This document shows positions 42,991 through 51,056 of a stretch of 64,000 nucleotides of DNA, piece by piece (position 1 is the first letter of the stretch; every line of letters begins with the position of its first letter). The stretch is from Amycolatopsis sp. NBC_00345. Lineage in GTDB: Bacteria; Actinomycetota; Actinomycetes; Mycobacteriales; Pseudonocardiaceae. The position numbers and the translations under genes were made by a program. A model generated the notes under the pieces. It saw only the letters and a program-made list of their open reading frames with translations, ran no database searches and was not told the origin of the DNA. The stretch covers positions 6,386,001-6,450,000 of the forward strand of contig NZ_CP107995.1 of NCBI RefSeq assembly GCF_036116635.1, read 5' to 3'.

Positions 42991-43734
42991 ATGCCGAACG
43001 AACGCCTGCGTGACGCACTACTGCGCAACGGCCTGACCTTGGACCAGGTCGCCAAGGCCGCCGGCGTCGACCAGAAGACCGTCGAGCGCTGGATCACCAA
43101 GAACCGGACGCCCTACCCCAAGCACCGCCACAAGATCGCCGCCATGGCACGCGAGTCAGAGACCTACCTATGGCCGGATTCCGTGGCCCCGGAGCGCAAA
43201 GCCGAGACGGCCGCCGCCGAGGTCGTCCAGGTCTTCCCACACCGCAACGCCATCCCCGTCGAACTATGGGACCGCTTGATCAAGGAAGCCTCGGAGACCG
43301 TCGAGATCCTGGTACACGCGGCGCTGTTCCTGGTCGAACGCCCGCGGTTCATCAAGGACCTGGCCACCAAGGCAGCGGCCGGCGCCAAGATCCGCCTCGC
43401 CTTCGGAGACCCAGAAGGCGACAGCGTCGCCCTGCGCGGAGAAGAAGAGCAGCTGGGCAACGGGACGCTCCCGGCACGCATCCGCAACGCACTGGCGTCC
43501 TACCGCCCGCTGATCAGCGTCGACGGCGTGGAGATGCGCTTCCACAACACGACGCTCTACAACTCGATCTTCCGGTTCGACGACGAGATGATCATCAACA
43601 CGCACGTGTACGGGTTCCAAGGAGCCCACGCCCCATCCCTCCACCTGCGGCGACTCTCCGCCGGGGACCTCTTCGAGACGTACTCCGAAAGCTTCGAGTC
43701 AGTCTGGAACCTCGCCAAGCCAGCCACCTTCTAG
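42991..43734 (+). CDS. XRE-type regulator with a DUF5919-like / phospholipase-D-like C-terminal domain
   Basis: 247 residues from ATG 42991. Helix-turn-helix at residues 1-50 (LTLDQVAKAAGVDQKTVERWITKN). The C-terminal part (about 85-247) has VELWDRLIKEASETVEILVHAALFL and VEMRFHNTTLYNSIFRFDDEMIINTHVYG, like the DUF5919 domain with a phospholipase-D-like fold in which the HxK motif is replaced by His-Asn-Thr. It is probably a ligand-sensing regulator rather than a lipase. The NUDIX gene follows 8 bases later, a pairing I remember as common in actinomycetes. Confidence 0.75.
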   Translation: MPNERLRDALLRNGLTLDQVAKAAGVDQKTVERWITKNRTPYPKHRHKIAAMARESETYLWPDSVAPERKAETAAAEVVQVFPHRNAIPVELWDRLIKEASETVEILVHAALFLVERPRFIKDLATKAAAGAKIRLAFGDPEGDSVALRGEEEQLGNGTLPARIRNALASYRPLISVDGVEMRFHNTTLYNSIFRFDDEMIINTHVYGFQGAHAPSLHLRRLSAGDLFETYSESFESVWNLAKPATF

Positions 43735-43742
43735 GAGGCACC

Positions 43743-44213
43743 ATGACCCGAGTCGACTACTACAACGACCCGACCGCACCCAAGGCCAACAGCATCGCCG
43801 TCGCCGTCTCTGCTTTCATCCAGGACGACAAAGGCCGGATCCTGATGATCAGGCGCACCGACAACGACCTGTACTCCATCCCAGGCGGCCAACTGGAACT
43901 CGGCGAGACGCTGGCCGAGGCGGCGGTCCGCGAGGTCCGCGAGGAGACAGGCATCGAGTGTGAGGTCACGGGCGTGGTCGGCCTGTATTCAGACCCAAAG
44001 CACGTCATCGCCTACGACGACGGCGAGGTCCGACAAGAGTTCTCCATCTGCTTCCGCGCCCAAGCGACCGGCGGCACTCTCCAAACAAGCGACGAGAGCC
44101 ATGAAGTTCAATGGTCCACCGAAAAGCAAATAGAACAATTAAACATACATCGTTCAATTAGAGCGCGCATCAAGCAAGGAATCCTCGAACAATCAGAGCC
44201 GTTCTACTCTTGA
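43743..44213 (+). CDS. NUDIX hydrolase
   Basis: 156 residues with GGAGG just before the ATG. The complete Nudix box GX5EX7REUXEEXGU runs from Gly49 to Ile71 (Glu55, Arg63, Glu64, Glu67, Glu68), with IPGGQLELGE before it. It hydrolyses a nucleoside diphosphate linked to another group using Mg2+. It is operonic with the XRE-DUF5919-like gene, whose sensor domain may respond to its substrate or product. GC content falls sharply in its last 25 codons, at the edge of the low-GC segment. Confidence 0.9.
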   Translation: MTRVDYYNDPTAPKANSIAVAVSAFIQDDKGRILMIRRTDNDLYSIPGGQLELGETLAEAAVREVREETGIECEVTGVVGLYSDPKHVIAYDDGEVRQEFSICFRAQATGGTLQTSDESHEVQWSTEKQIEQLNIHRSIRARIKQGILEQSEPFYS

Positions 44214-44411
44214 TAACGAATTGAAATCACATACCAAAATACGACTTAATCAGTGCAGCAATCACACTACCCGCAGCTGAAGTCACTACCTTTCCAACAC
44301 CTTTACTTGACGAAGAAGCACATCGACAGGAACATCTCCAGACGAAGGGCCCTCAATCAATTTTTCAAGAAGAGTCATCCAATCCTCTTTTCCGTCAGAT
44401 TATTCCCGCTA

Positions 44412-45473
44412 TCAAGAATTTCTCGAAAAAGACCTATAGACAGCGATTGGAATGGCAGAAATTCCTGGATGCTGAGGTATATCAGATAGACCAAAAGCTC
44501 CAAAGCTCTGAATCAGAGATGATACGGTATCAATGAAATACTTTCGAGAGAAGTTCCCTTTAGAGTCCACGGAACCGCGGGCATTCATCAATTCGTTCAG
44601 TAACTGAACATCCTCAACAGGTTGCGTATAGTGACAAATTGTTCCAATTATTGTCCAGTTCTGTTTGGAAAATCCGTACCTTGATGCGACAGTCGCAGAA
44701 TCGGCATCGAAGTACCTGCGATTTTGCTGGAACCGAGCGGCCAATACAAGCGCATCCTCATCGCCACTCGACTCTGCAATCAGGCTCATACCAGGCCGAG
44801 AAATTCCTCTAGTTAGGCGCGCCATACTTCGAAAAAATGCAGGCGAAGTGTAGTCACTTGCCTCAAACTCTTCAATATAGTCTTCCGCCGTCGAATCCGA
44901 CGGTATCGACCTATAGCGAGAAGAATTGTCAATCTTACCCGCCTTTGCCGGACGCCTTTGACTAGGCTTCCTCAGGTTTTCGCCGGAATCCGCCTCATCA
45001 GCGAGCATCACCTTCGTGAAATCTTCAAATCATCCGGCAGCCGCAGAGAAACTGGACAGAGTCTCAGCAAAATACTCGAAGTCGAAGAGGATTCCAGGTG
45101 CAGTCAATCGAAAAATAGAACCTTCAGGCCTAGTCGACTTAATTATTGAGAATTTATCAAGTCCCGCACTAAACTCCTCGGTGATATCAGTCAGCCAACC
45201 GTCTTCCAATGCTACTTCGAGTTCAGGAAATAGCGAATCAACCACCGAACGCTGCAGGTAGCGCTCCTCTGATGATTCATTACTTCCGGAGACAAATTTT
45301 TCCCAGCCGAGCGATCGCTTCCTCTTAGCCGTGTCAGTCTCACGCAACTCCTCGGGCACGCCAAATTCCAATTGACCAGCGATTGACCTAACTTTTTCAA
45401 TATCCATATACAAGTAGTCACGAAGGAATTCATAACGCGGAACGTGCTCATCATTAGCAACGACTTCGGACAA
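44412..45473 (-). pseudogene. DUF6414-like protein gene interrupted by one in-frame TGA
   Basis: A single reading frame of 353 codons contains one TGA at 45030-45032. The first part starts at TTG 45471-45473, 7 bases after AAGGGAAGAG, and encodes RYEFLRDYLYMDIEKVRSIAG through PEGSIFRLTAPGILFDFEYF. The second continues without frame change (FEDFTKVMLADEADSGEN) to SFSRNS. The YLYMD...VRS start resembles the uncharacterised DUF6414 family (from memory). Base composition is near 50% GC against about 72% around it, so it was acquired recently. Either a nonsense mutation or two separate products. Confidence 0.6.
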
Positions 45474-45975
45474 CTTTATTCTCTTCCCTTAATTAATGCA
45501 GAAATTGGCCCTACGGGATCAAGGGCGCGCCATCGCTGACGGCGCGCCTGTCGCCTATATAGCCGCTCGCCTTGGCGGCCGCATCCCCTCCCGGCACAGC
45601 GGACTGCCATTCCGCTTCGCCCGCCAGTCGGGAGGCGCGGCCACCTGCGGGCCGCCTGGCGCAGCATCGGCCCGCGGCACACAAGTCTCCCGAGCCAACG
45701 TCGGCCTCCCTCTATAGGCAGTGGTGACGGACGAGTCGTTCGTGACTCAATCCCTGTTACGCACCGTCGTAGGAGACCTACATCCCGACGCTTGATCGTG
45801 ACAACGGGTAAGTCGCACGGTGTCAAGACGGCGAAGCGTGTCTTGACACGGCATCACCGGACACCTGGAGGCTTTGTATCGGAATACAGGGCAGTGTATG
45901 GCTGGGACCACCGGGCCGTCTTCAAGCAGTCAAACGCGAGGAGGAAGCAGCGACAGACGACGAGAACTAGCCGAG
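45474..45975. other. Gene-free interval with inverted repeats in the island
   Basis: No convincing gene. It contains GGCGCGCC twice around ATCGCTGAC (about 45519-45543), a rare-site inverted repeat, and TGTCAAGAC/GTCTTGACA (45821-45829 and 45840-45848), 9-bp arms that could be an operator. GC returns to genome level at about 45515. A frame at 45792-46178 is open but joins unrelated sequence to the acyl-CoA dehydrogenase remnant. Confidence 0.4.
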
Positions 45976-46038
45976 AAATCCTGGACATCCTTGAGGAGAC
46001 ACAGATCCAGCAGCTGATCGTAACCCGGCTGACCTGGG
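45976..46038 (+). pseudogene. Remnant copy of an acyl-CoA dehydrogenase 3' end
   Basis: Translated, EILDILEETQ-IQQLIVTRLTWG aligns with KILDIFEGTQQIQQLIVARRVLG of the dehydrogenase ending at 42506. At the DNA level CAGATCCAGCAGCTGATCGT (20 bases) is identical, and most flanking bases match with one codon missing. It lies at the right edge of the island. It looks like the displaced or duplicated end of that gene. Confidence 0.6.
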
Positions 46039-46179
46039 GAGGAGGAGTGCGCGCCTCAAGTATTTGTGACGCAACGAGAATCCCCCCAGCCAGCGCCCCT
46101 CATCTCACGGAGGCCCAAGGCCAGGCTGAGGCACGTTCCGTGGCCAACCGGCAGCGCATCCCACAGCTAGAGAATTAGG

Positions 46180-46198
46180 CAACCCTAAGCTAACCTCA
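46180..46198 (+). promoter_or_regulatory. IdeR/DmdR-type iron box
   Basis: CAACCCTAAGCTAACCTCA matches the consensus TTAGGTTAGGCTAACCTAA at 12 of 19 positions with a perfect right half (GCTAACCT); an extra TTAGG lies just upstream (46175-46179). It ends 5 bases before the siderophore-binding protein start, so it should repress that gene when iron is ample. Confidence 0.55.
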
Positions 46199-46203
46199 CC
46201 TCT

Positions 46204-47214
46204 ATGACCGCGGCACTCCTGGACCACCCCGGCGCTCCCGCAACCCTCGAAAACGCGCTCACGCGAAGGGGATTCCTCACCAGTGGCGTCGGAGCAGCCG
46301 GCATGCTGCTGAGCCTCACCGCCTGCACCACCCACGAGACAGCGCCGACAGGAGCGACCCGCCAGGTAGCAAGCGTCCACGGCCCCATCCAGGTACCCGT
46401 ACTACCAGAGCGAGTAGTAACGCTCGACAGCTTCACCATGGGCGCCGCATTCGACCTCGGGCGGCTGCCCGTAGGGGTCTACAGCGCCGGAGAGCAGTAC
46501 GTAGAGCCGCAGTTCGTCGAACAGTGGCGGGGAATCACGAAGATCTCGCGCGGCGAAGTAGGCGGGGCGATCGACCTCGAGAAGGTAGCGACATTGCGGC
46601 CCGAGCTGATCCTCGGGATCGACGGCTCGCAGCCGCCATACGAGCAGTTGAAGCAGATCGCGCCGACGGTCGTGCTTCCGTTCAGTTCCTCGAAGACGCC
46701 GTGGCGGGAGATGACCACCGCGACCGCGGCGGCGCTGGGGCGGACGGAGTCACTGCACGGGCTCGAGCAGCGCTACGCCGCCCGCACCTCGAGCATCGCC
46801 CGCACGTATGTGGACGTCCTCGCCCGCACGCGGTGGGACATCGTGCAGGGCGGCTTCGACCAAGGACAGTTTTGGCTCTACGGACCGACTTCGCCCATCG
46901 GCGGGATCCTTGCTGACGCCGGCGTGCAGTTCGCTGACGCCTCGCGGTCGGTCGAGGGCGGGCAACAGCAGTCGGTGTCCTACGAGCTGGTCGGGGACCT
47001 CGGCACTGCCGAGGCGGTCTTCTACTACGCCACGAACGCCGGGAAACCGGCCAATCTCGGCGAAGAGCTGTTCGCACAGAAGACGTTCACCACGCTGCCC
47101 GCCACGAAGTCCGGGCACCTGTACGGCTCGGTGTACTTCCTGCCGAACTGTTACAGCGACGCCCTCGGCGCCCTCGATGCACTGGAGCGGGCCCTGATTT
47201 CCCTGCGCCGCTAA
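46204..47214 (+). CDS. Iron-siderophore ABC transporter substrate-binding lipoprotein
   Basis: 336 residues. Twin-arginine lipoprotein signal: RRGFLTSGVGAAGMLLSLTAC, with lipobox Cys41. The class III binding-protein (FecB/FepB-like) domain follows: VPVLPERVVTLDSFTMGAAFDLG, DLEKVATLRPELILGI and YEQLKQIAPTVVL. It captures a ferric siderophore outside the membrane and hands it to an ABC permease; no permease or ATPase genes are nearby, so it must use one encoded elsewhere. The iron-box-like sequence overlaps its promoter. Confidence 0.9.
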   Translation: MTAALLDHPGAPATLENALTRRGFLTSGVGAAGMLLSLTACTTHETAPTGATRQVASVHGPIQVPVLPERVVTLDSFTMGAAFDLGRLPVGVYSAGEQYVEPQFVEQWRGITKISRGEVGGAIDLEKVATLRPELILGIDGSQPPYEQLKQIAPTVVLPFSSSKTPWREMTTATAAALGRTESLHGLEQRYAARTSSIARTYVDVLARTRWDIVQGGFDQGQFWLYGPTSPIGGILADAGVQFADASRSVEGGQQQSVSYELVGDLGTAEAVFYYATNAGKPANLGEELFAQKTFTTLPATKSGHLYGSVYFLPNCYSDALGALDALERALISLRR

Positions 47215-47221
47215 CGAAAAC

Positions 47222-48283
47222 TCAGCGACCCGAAATCCGGTCATCCAGAAACTCGTCCAGGTACTTCCACGTAGTCCCCCGCGCCCGCCGCCCCGTCAAA
47301 ACCCCCAGATGACCACCCGGCGCCGTCTTGAAACGGACCTCAGGCGCGTTGTCCAGCAGCTGCACCACGCGCTCCACCGAGGCTTGCGGAGCGATCGTGT
47401 CGTTCTCGCCCGCGACGACGAGCATCGGGGCCTTCACGTCGGACAGGCTGATCACCCGGCCGTTCAGGTCGACGGTGCCCTCGGCGAGGTCGTTCGTGCG
47501 GAACAGCCGGTGGTACAGCTGCCCGAACGTGCGCCCGGGGTAGGCGTACATGTTGTCCATGAAGTGGTCCACGGCCTCGATCTGCGCGAGGTAGTCGCGG
47601 TCGTCCAGGTTCTTCAGGATCGCCAGCGGCTTGGTGATCTCCTTGCTGATGCCGGTGGCGCGGAACACCCGGGTGACCAAATAGGACGGTGCACCGCCGA
47701 ACGCGCGGTAGATCGGCGTGAGCAGGTGGCCGCCGGTGAGGTCCACCAGTGGGCGGAACGGCGCGACAATCGGGATGGCCGTGAAGTCCACCGGCGAGCC
47801 GATCGCGGTGATCGACTCGATCGGCAGGCCCGGCTGGTCGGCGTTCACCAGCATCGAAAAGATCCCGCCCAGCGACCACGACACCAGGTGCACGCCCTGA
47901 CCGCCCGCGTCCTCGCTCACCTTGCGGATCGCACGCGGCAGCACCTCGTCGATCCAGTGCTCGATGCCCAGGCGCCGGTCGGCGAAGGCGACCGTGCCGT
48001 AGTCGACCAGGTACGTCCGCCGCCCGGCCTCCACCAGGTGCTCGATCAGGCTGCAGCCGCGGCGCAGGTCGAAGCACAACGCGGGCGCGGCCAGCGGCGG
48101 CACCAGCAGGATCGGCGGGCCGGAGACCTCGGACGCGCCGTGCGTCATCCGGTACACCGACCGGTTGGGGCCCTGGTCGATGAGCACCCTCGGCATCGGG
48201 CGGAGGTCCGCGACGCCACCACGCAGCACCTTGCCCACGACGTTCGAAGCCGCGGCAGCCAGCCGTGCCGATGGTGAAGCCAT
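47222..48283 (-). CDS. PhaC-like alpha/beta hydrolase
   Basis: 353 residues; AGGAGG lies 6 bases before the ATG at 48281-48283. It resembles class III polyhydroxyalkanoate synthases (PILLVPPLAAPALCFDLRRGCSLIEHLVEAGRRTYLVDYG), but the lipase box is VSWSLGG with Ser137 rather than the synthase Cys. The acid is in VAGENDTIAP and the His in PGGHLGVLTG. A hydrolase or acyltransferase acting on hydroxyacyl esters is more likely than a polymerase. Only 7 bases separate its stop from that of the convergent iron-binding gene. Confidence 0.85.
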   Translation of the reverse strand: MASPSARLAAAASNVVGKVLRGGVADLRPMPRVLIDQGPNRSVYRMTHGASEVSGPPILLVPPLAAPALCFDLRRGCSLIEHLVEAGRRTYLVDYGTVAFADRRLGIEHWIDEVLPRAIRKVSEDAGGQGVHLVSWSLGGIFSMLVNADQPGLPIESITAIGSPVDFTAIPIVAPFRPLVDLTGGHLLTPIYRAFGGAPSYLVTRVFRATGISKEITKPLAILKNLDDRDYLAQIEAVDHFMDNMYAYPGRTFGQLYHRLFRTNDLAEGTVDLNGRVISLSDVKAPMLVVAGENDTIAPQASVERVVQLLDNAPEVRFKTAPGGHLGVLTGRRARGTTWKYLDEFLDDRISGR

Positions 48284-48399
48284 ATCGTGCCTCCTGGAGC
48301 TCGTCTCCAGGCCAATCTTGCCGTGCCGGGTGGTGCGGCTTCAACCACCACAGTTGCAAGCACCCGGCAAGCACGTCCATTTCGGACAGTGCCGCCCGG

Positions 48400-49263
48400 C
48401 TACCTGTCCGAATCCGCCGCGGGCGCACTGTGCGCGGCCCGCTCCTCGTACTCGGCGCGTTCCGGTGAGTGGGCAGCCGAGGCCAGCAACTGGTCACCCC
48501 CGAGGGTGCGGACGAACCACTCGCCGAACGCCCGCGGAAAGAGCCGCGTGAAGCGGCCCGTGAGGTCCAATGACTTCGGCACGAAGACGTCGAACCGCGG
48601 ATACCGCAGCGCCTGCGCGATCGCCGCGGCCACGTCCTCCGGCCCGACGGACTTGATGAACCGCGCCTCGCCCAGCCCGGCCGCCAGCTCCGTACGCACC
48701 ACCGCGGGCATCACGCAGGACACCAGCACGCCGGTCCCGCGCAGCTCCAGGTGCACCGCCTCGGACAGCCCGACCACGGCGTGCTTGGTCGCGCAATACG
48801 TGGCCGCGCCGGGAAAACCGGACTTTCCGGCCATCGACGCGACGTTCACGATGTGCCCGGTCCCCCGCGGCCGCATCCGTTTCACGGCCTCGCGCGTGCC
48901 GTGGACCACCGCGTGCAGGTTGATCTCCAACGTCCGCCGCGTGGTCGCGTCGTCCTCCTCGGCCAGCGGCGAGAGCGGCATGATGCCGGCGTTGTTGATC
49001 AGCACGTCGATCGGGCCGACGCGGCGCTCGACCTCGTCGAGGAACCCGGTGAACGCCGCGGTGTCGGTGACGTCGAGCGGCAGGGCGAGCGCGTCCGCGC
49101 CCAGCTCGGCCGCCGTCTTCTCCGCGCGGACCTGGTCGAGGTCGCCGATCACCACGCGCGCGCCGAGCCGGGTCAGCGCCGACGCGGTGCTGGCGCCGAT
49201 GCCCTGCGCACCCCCCGTGATGACGATGACCTTCCCGGTGAGCGAGCGTGGCTTCCTGGCCAT
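48400..49263 (-). CDS. Short-chain dehydrogenase/reductase
   Basis: 287 residues. Classical SDR: TGGAQGIG nucleotide motif near residue 16, NNAGIM, catalytic Ser in VNVASMAGKSG and YCATK (Tyr/Lys). The C-terminal extension (RFDVFVPKSLDLTGRFTRLFPRAFGEWF) is typical of an actinobacterial group that often lies beside monooxygenase or lipid genes. NAD(P)-dependent; substrate unknown. AGGAGG precedes the ATG. About 115 bases from the PhaC-like gene in the same direction. Confidence 0.92.
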   Translation of the reverse strand: MARKPRSLTGKVIVITGGAQGIGASTASALTRLGARVVIGDLDQVRAEKTAAELGADALALPLDVTDTAAFTGFLDEVERRVGPIDVLINNAGIMPLSPLAEEDDATTRRTLEINLHAVVHGTREAVKRMRPRGTGHIVNVASMAGKSGFPGAATYCATKHAVVGLSEAVHLELRGTGVLVSCVMPAVVRTELAAGLGEARFIKSVGPEDVAAAIAQALRYPRFDVFVPKSLDLTGRFTRLFPRAFGEWFVRTLGGDQLLASAAHSPERAEYEERAAHSAPAADSDR

Positions 49264-49359
49264 GGCGGGTTCCTCCTGCGTCGTCGGAGACGGAACACTA
49301 TTGGCGTCGTGTCAATATGGTGCCCCCGTCGCGCCGATCGCGCCAGCCCCGTTCGCGGC

Positions 49360-49872
49360 TCAGCTCGGGCGCTGCTCGAACACCTGCCCGATCCAGCCGT
49401 CGACGTCGAAGCGGACGGTCGGTTTGAAGCCCTGGCCCTCGTAGTAGCGCTGGAGGTCGCCGTCGCCGCCGGCCCAGCAATCGACGCGGACCAGCTCGAT
49501 GCTGCGACGCTTCGCCTCGTCCAGCGCGTACTCGATCAGCCGCGCGCCGACGCCGTGGCCGCTGAACCGCCGCGACGTGATGAGCAGCCTGATGTACAGC
49601 TCGCGCTCGCCGGCCTTCGGCACCTGCTCCGCGCATTCCTCGGCGACGATCAACGCGCCCGCGGGCTCGCCGTCGACCTCGGCGATGCGCAGGCCCGGGT
49701 CCGCCGCCATGCCGCGCACCTGCTTGATCCGCTTCGGCCGCCCGGACCACGGCTCGGTGCCCCACTGCCCGGCACTGCCGCGCGCCGCCAGCCACTCGAC
49801 GGCCTCGTCGAAGAATCCGAGCAAGGTGTCCGCGTCGGTGTCCTCACCCGATCGGACTATGTAGTACCCCAT
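49360..49872 (-). CDS. GNAT-family N-acetyltransferase
   Basis: 170 residues from ATG 49870-49872 (MGYYIVRSGEDTDADTLLGFFDEAVEWL). The acetyl-CoA-binding motif A region is LLITSRRFSGHGVGARLIEYALDEAKRRSIELVRVDCW, followed by LQRYYEGQGFKPTVRF. It acetylates an amine of an unknown substrate. The extension to 49977 is not protein-like. Monocistronic. Confidence 0.88.
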   Translation of the reverse strand: MGYYIVRSGEDTDADTLLGFFDEAVEWLAARGSAGQWGTEPWSGRPKRIKQVRGMAADPGLRIAEVDGEPAGALIVAEECAEQVPKAGERELYIRLLITSRRFSGHGVGARLIEYALDEAKRRSIELVRVDCWAGGDGDLQRYYEGQGFKPTVRFDVDGWIGQVFEQRPS

Positions 49873-50470
49873 GGAAAACGTTCTACAGCAAGGTGCGGAC
49901 CCGCGGGCCGTGTTCGGCGATTGCGACCATGTGTTCGACGCGGGCGTCGCAGGGCGTGATTGCAGGCCGCCTGTCAACTCAGACAGCGTCGATCCTGGTT
50001 CGATGCCAACCTCGGCAAGCTGGCGGAAGTCGCGATCCGTTCCCAGGTGCTGATGTGCGTACGGCGTCGCCGAGACGGTGCGCCGGCTGGAGACGCCGCG
50101 GTGACCATGCGCCGGAACACCGAACTGTCCAGTCGTGACGCCTTACGCGGGGTGCTCGGTGCTCCGGCCCGCGACATCGAGGTGTGGCGGGAACGCCGAA
50201 AGAGCCTGCTCGCCTTGATGGAGCGCAGCGCTGCCATCTGCCCGCCACACGGACGGCTTTCGGCCACGGGCGCGAACGACAGGCGAACGACAAGCCGTCG
50301 TCATGGAGTTCCCGCTCCGGGGCGGAGAGGATGTTGTGCAGCGGCAGGGGCGGAAAAACGGGGGACCGCCACCTCCTGCCGGCTGAGGAGAACAGCCTCA
50401 GTTCAGCGCCCTATCGGGCTATGCGGCGATCGCCCATGCGACGTCGCCATTCATTCAGGAGGAAAAGCTT
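49873..50470. other. Gene-free interval of about 600 bases
   Basis: No frame has a plausible start, Shine-Dalgarno and protein-like sequence together. Short stretches such as the frame around 50100-50270 look weakly coding and may be decayed gene debris. An AGGAGG at 50457-50462 belongs to the next gene. Otherwise I see nothing in it. Confidence 0.45.
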
Positions 50471-50887
50471 ATGCGCATCGGAGAGAAGCTGGCCGCGACT
50501 GCGGCGGTCATCGGCACGGCGGTGCTGGGTGGGGTGGTGGCCGCCGCGCCGGCGACCGCGGCCCCGATGGATGCCGGAATCCACCTGACCGCAGGGCACG
50601 ACGTGGGGGTGTACGGCAAGGACGTGTATCCCGTCGACAGCAACAAGATCGCCCCGAATCTCCTGTACCCCTCGAGGCCGGGCATCCCCACCGACGGGAT
50701 CGACGCTGACTGCTATACCAGCAAAGGATCTGCCGTGAACGGCCACGACAACCGCTGGTACCACACGGTGTACCTGTACTACAACCACAATGGGGGGAAG
50801 TTGCAGAAGTACGCGTGGGTCTACGCGCCCTACGTGGACAACAGCGCCGCAGCCAACGAGTACCTCATCCCTGATTGCCAGTACTAG
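50471..50887 (+). CDS. Small secreted protein of unknown function
   Basis: 138 residues with a clear Sec signal peptide (MRIGEKLAATAAVIGTAVLG, cleavage near ATAAPMDAG), leaving about 105 mature residues. The mature part has one Cys pair (DADCYTSKG and IPDCQY) and an aromatic strand-rich region (RWYHTVYLYYNHNGGKLQKYAWVYAPYVD) resembling the SH3-like secreted proteins of actinomycetes. AGGAGG is 8 bases before the ATG. Probably extracellular; function unknown. Confidence 0.85.
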   Translation: MRIGEKLAATAAVIGTAVLGGVVAAAPATAAPMDAGIHLTAGHDVGVYGKDVYPVDSNKIAPNLLYPSRPGIPTDGIDADCYTSKGSAVNGHDNRWYHTVYLYYNHNGGKLQKYAWVYAPYVDNSAAANEYLIPDCQY

Positions 50888-51056
50888 TCCCCGCGTCGAA
50901 AGGACCGCGCACGCCGAGGTGACCGCGTCCGAACTCTGTCCCTTCTGTCCCACTTTCCCCGTGGACACAACGAAATTGGCGCCGCACGACCCGCCGGCCC
51001 GGTATAGTCGGTAGGCTCGGGCAGTTCAGTGGCTGACCGTTTCCAGGGGAGAGGGA

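Noticed and set aside
45030..45032. Selenocysteine at the in-frame TGA
   Set aside because: No SECIS-like hairpin was seen after the codon, and no Cys-containing homologue position can be argued; nonsense mutation or separate products are simpler.
49960..50709. A 249-codon plus-strand frame
   Set aside because: It runs into the secreted-protein gene in the wrong frame and has no recognisable domain or start signal.
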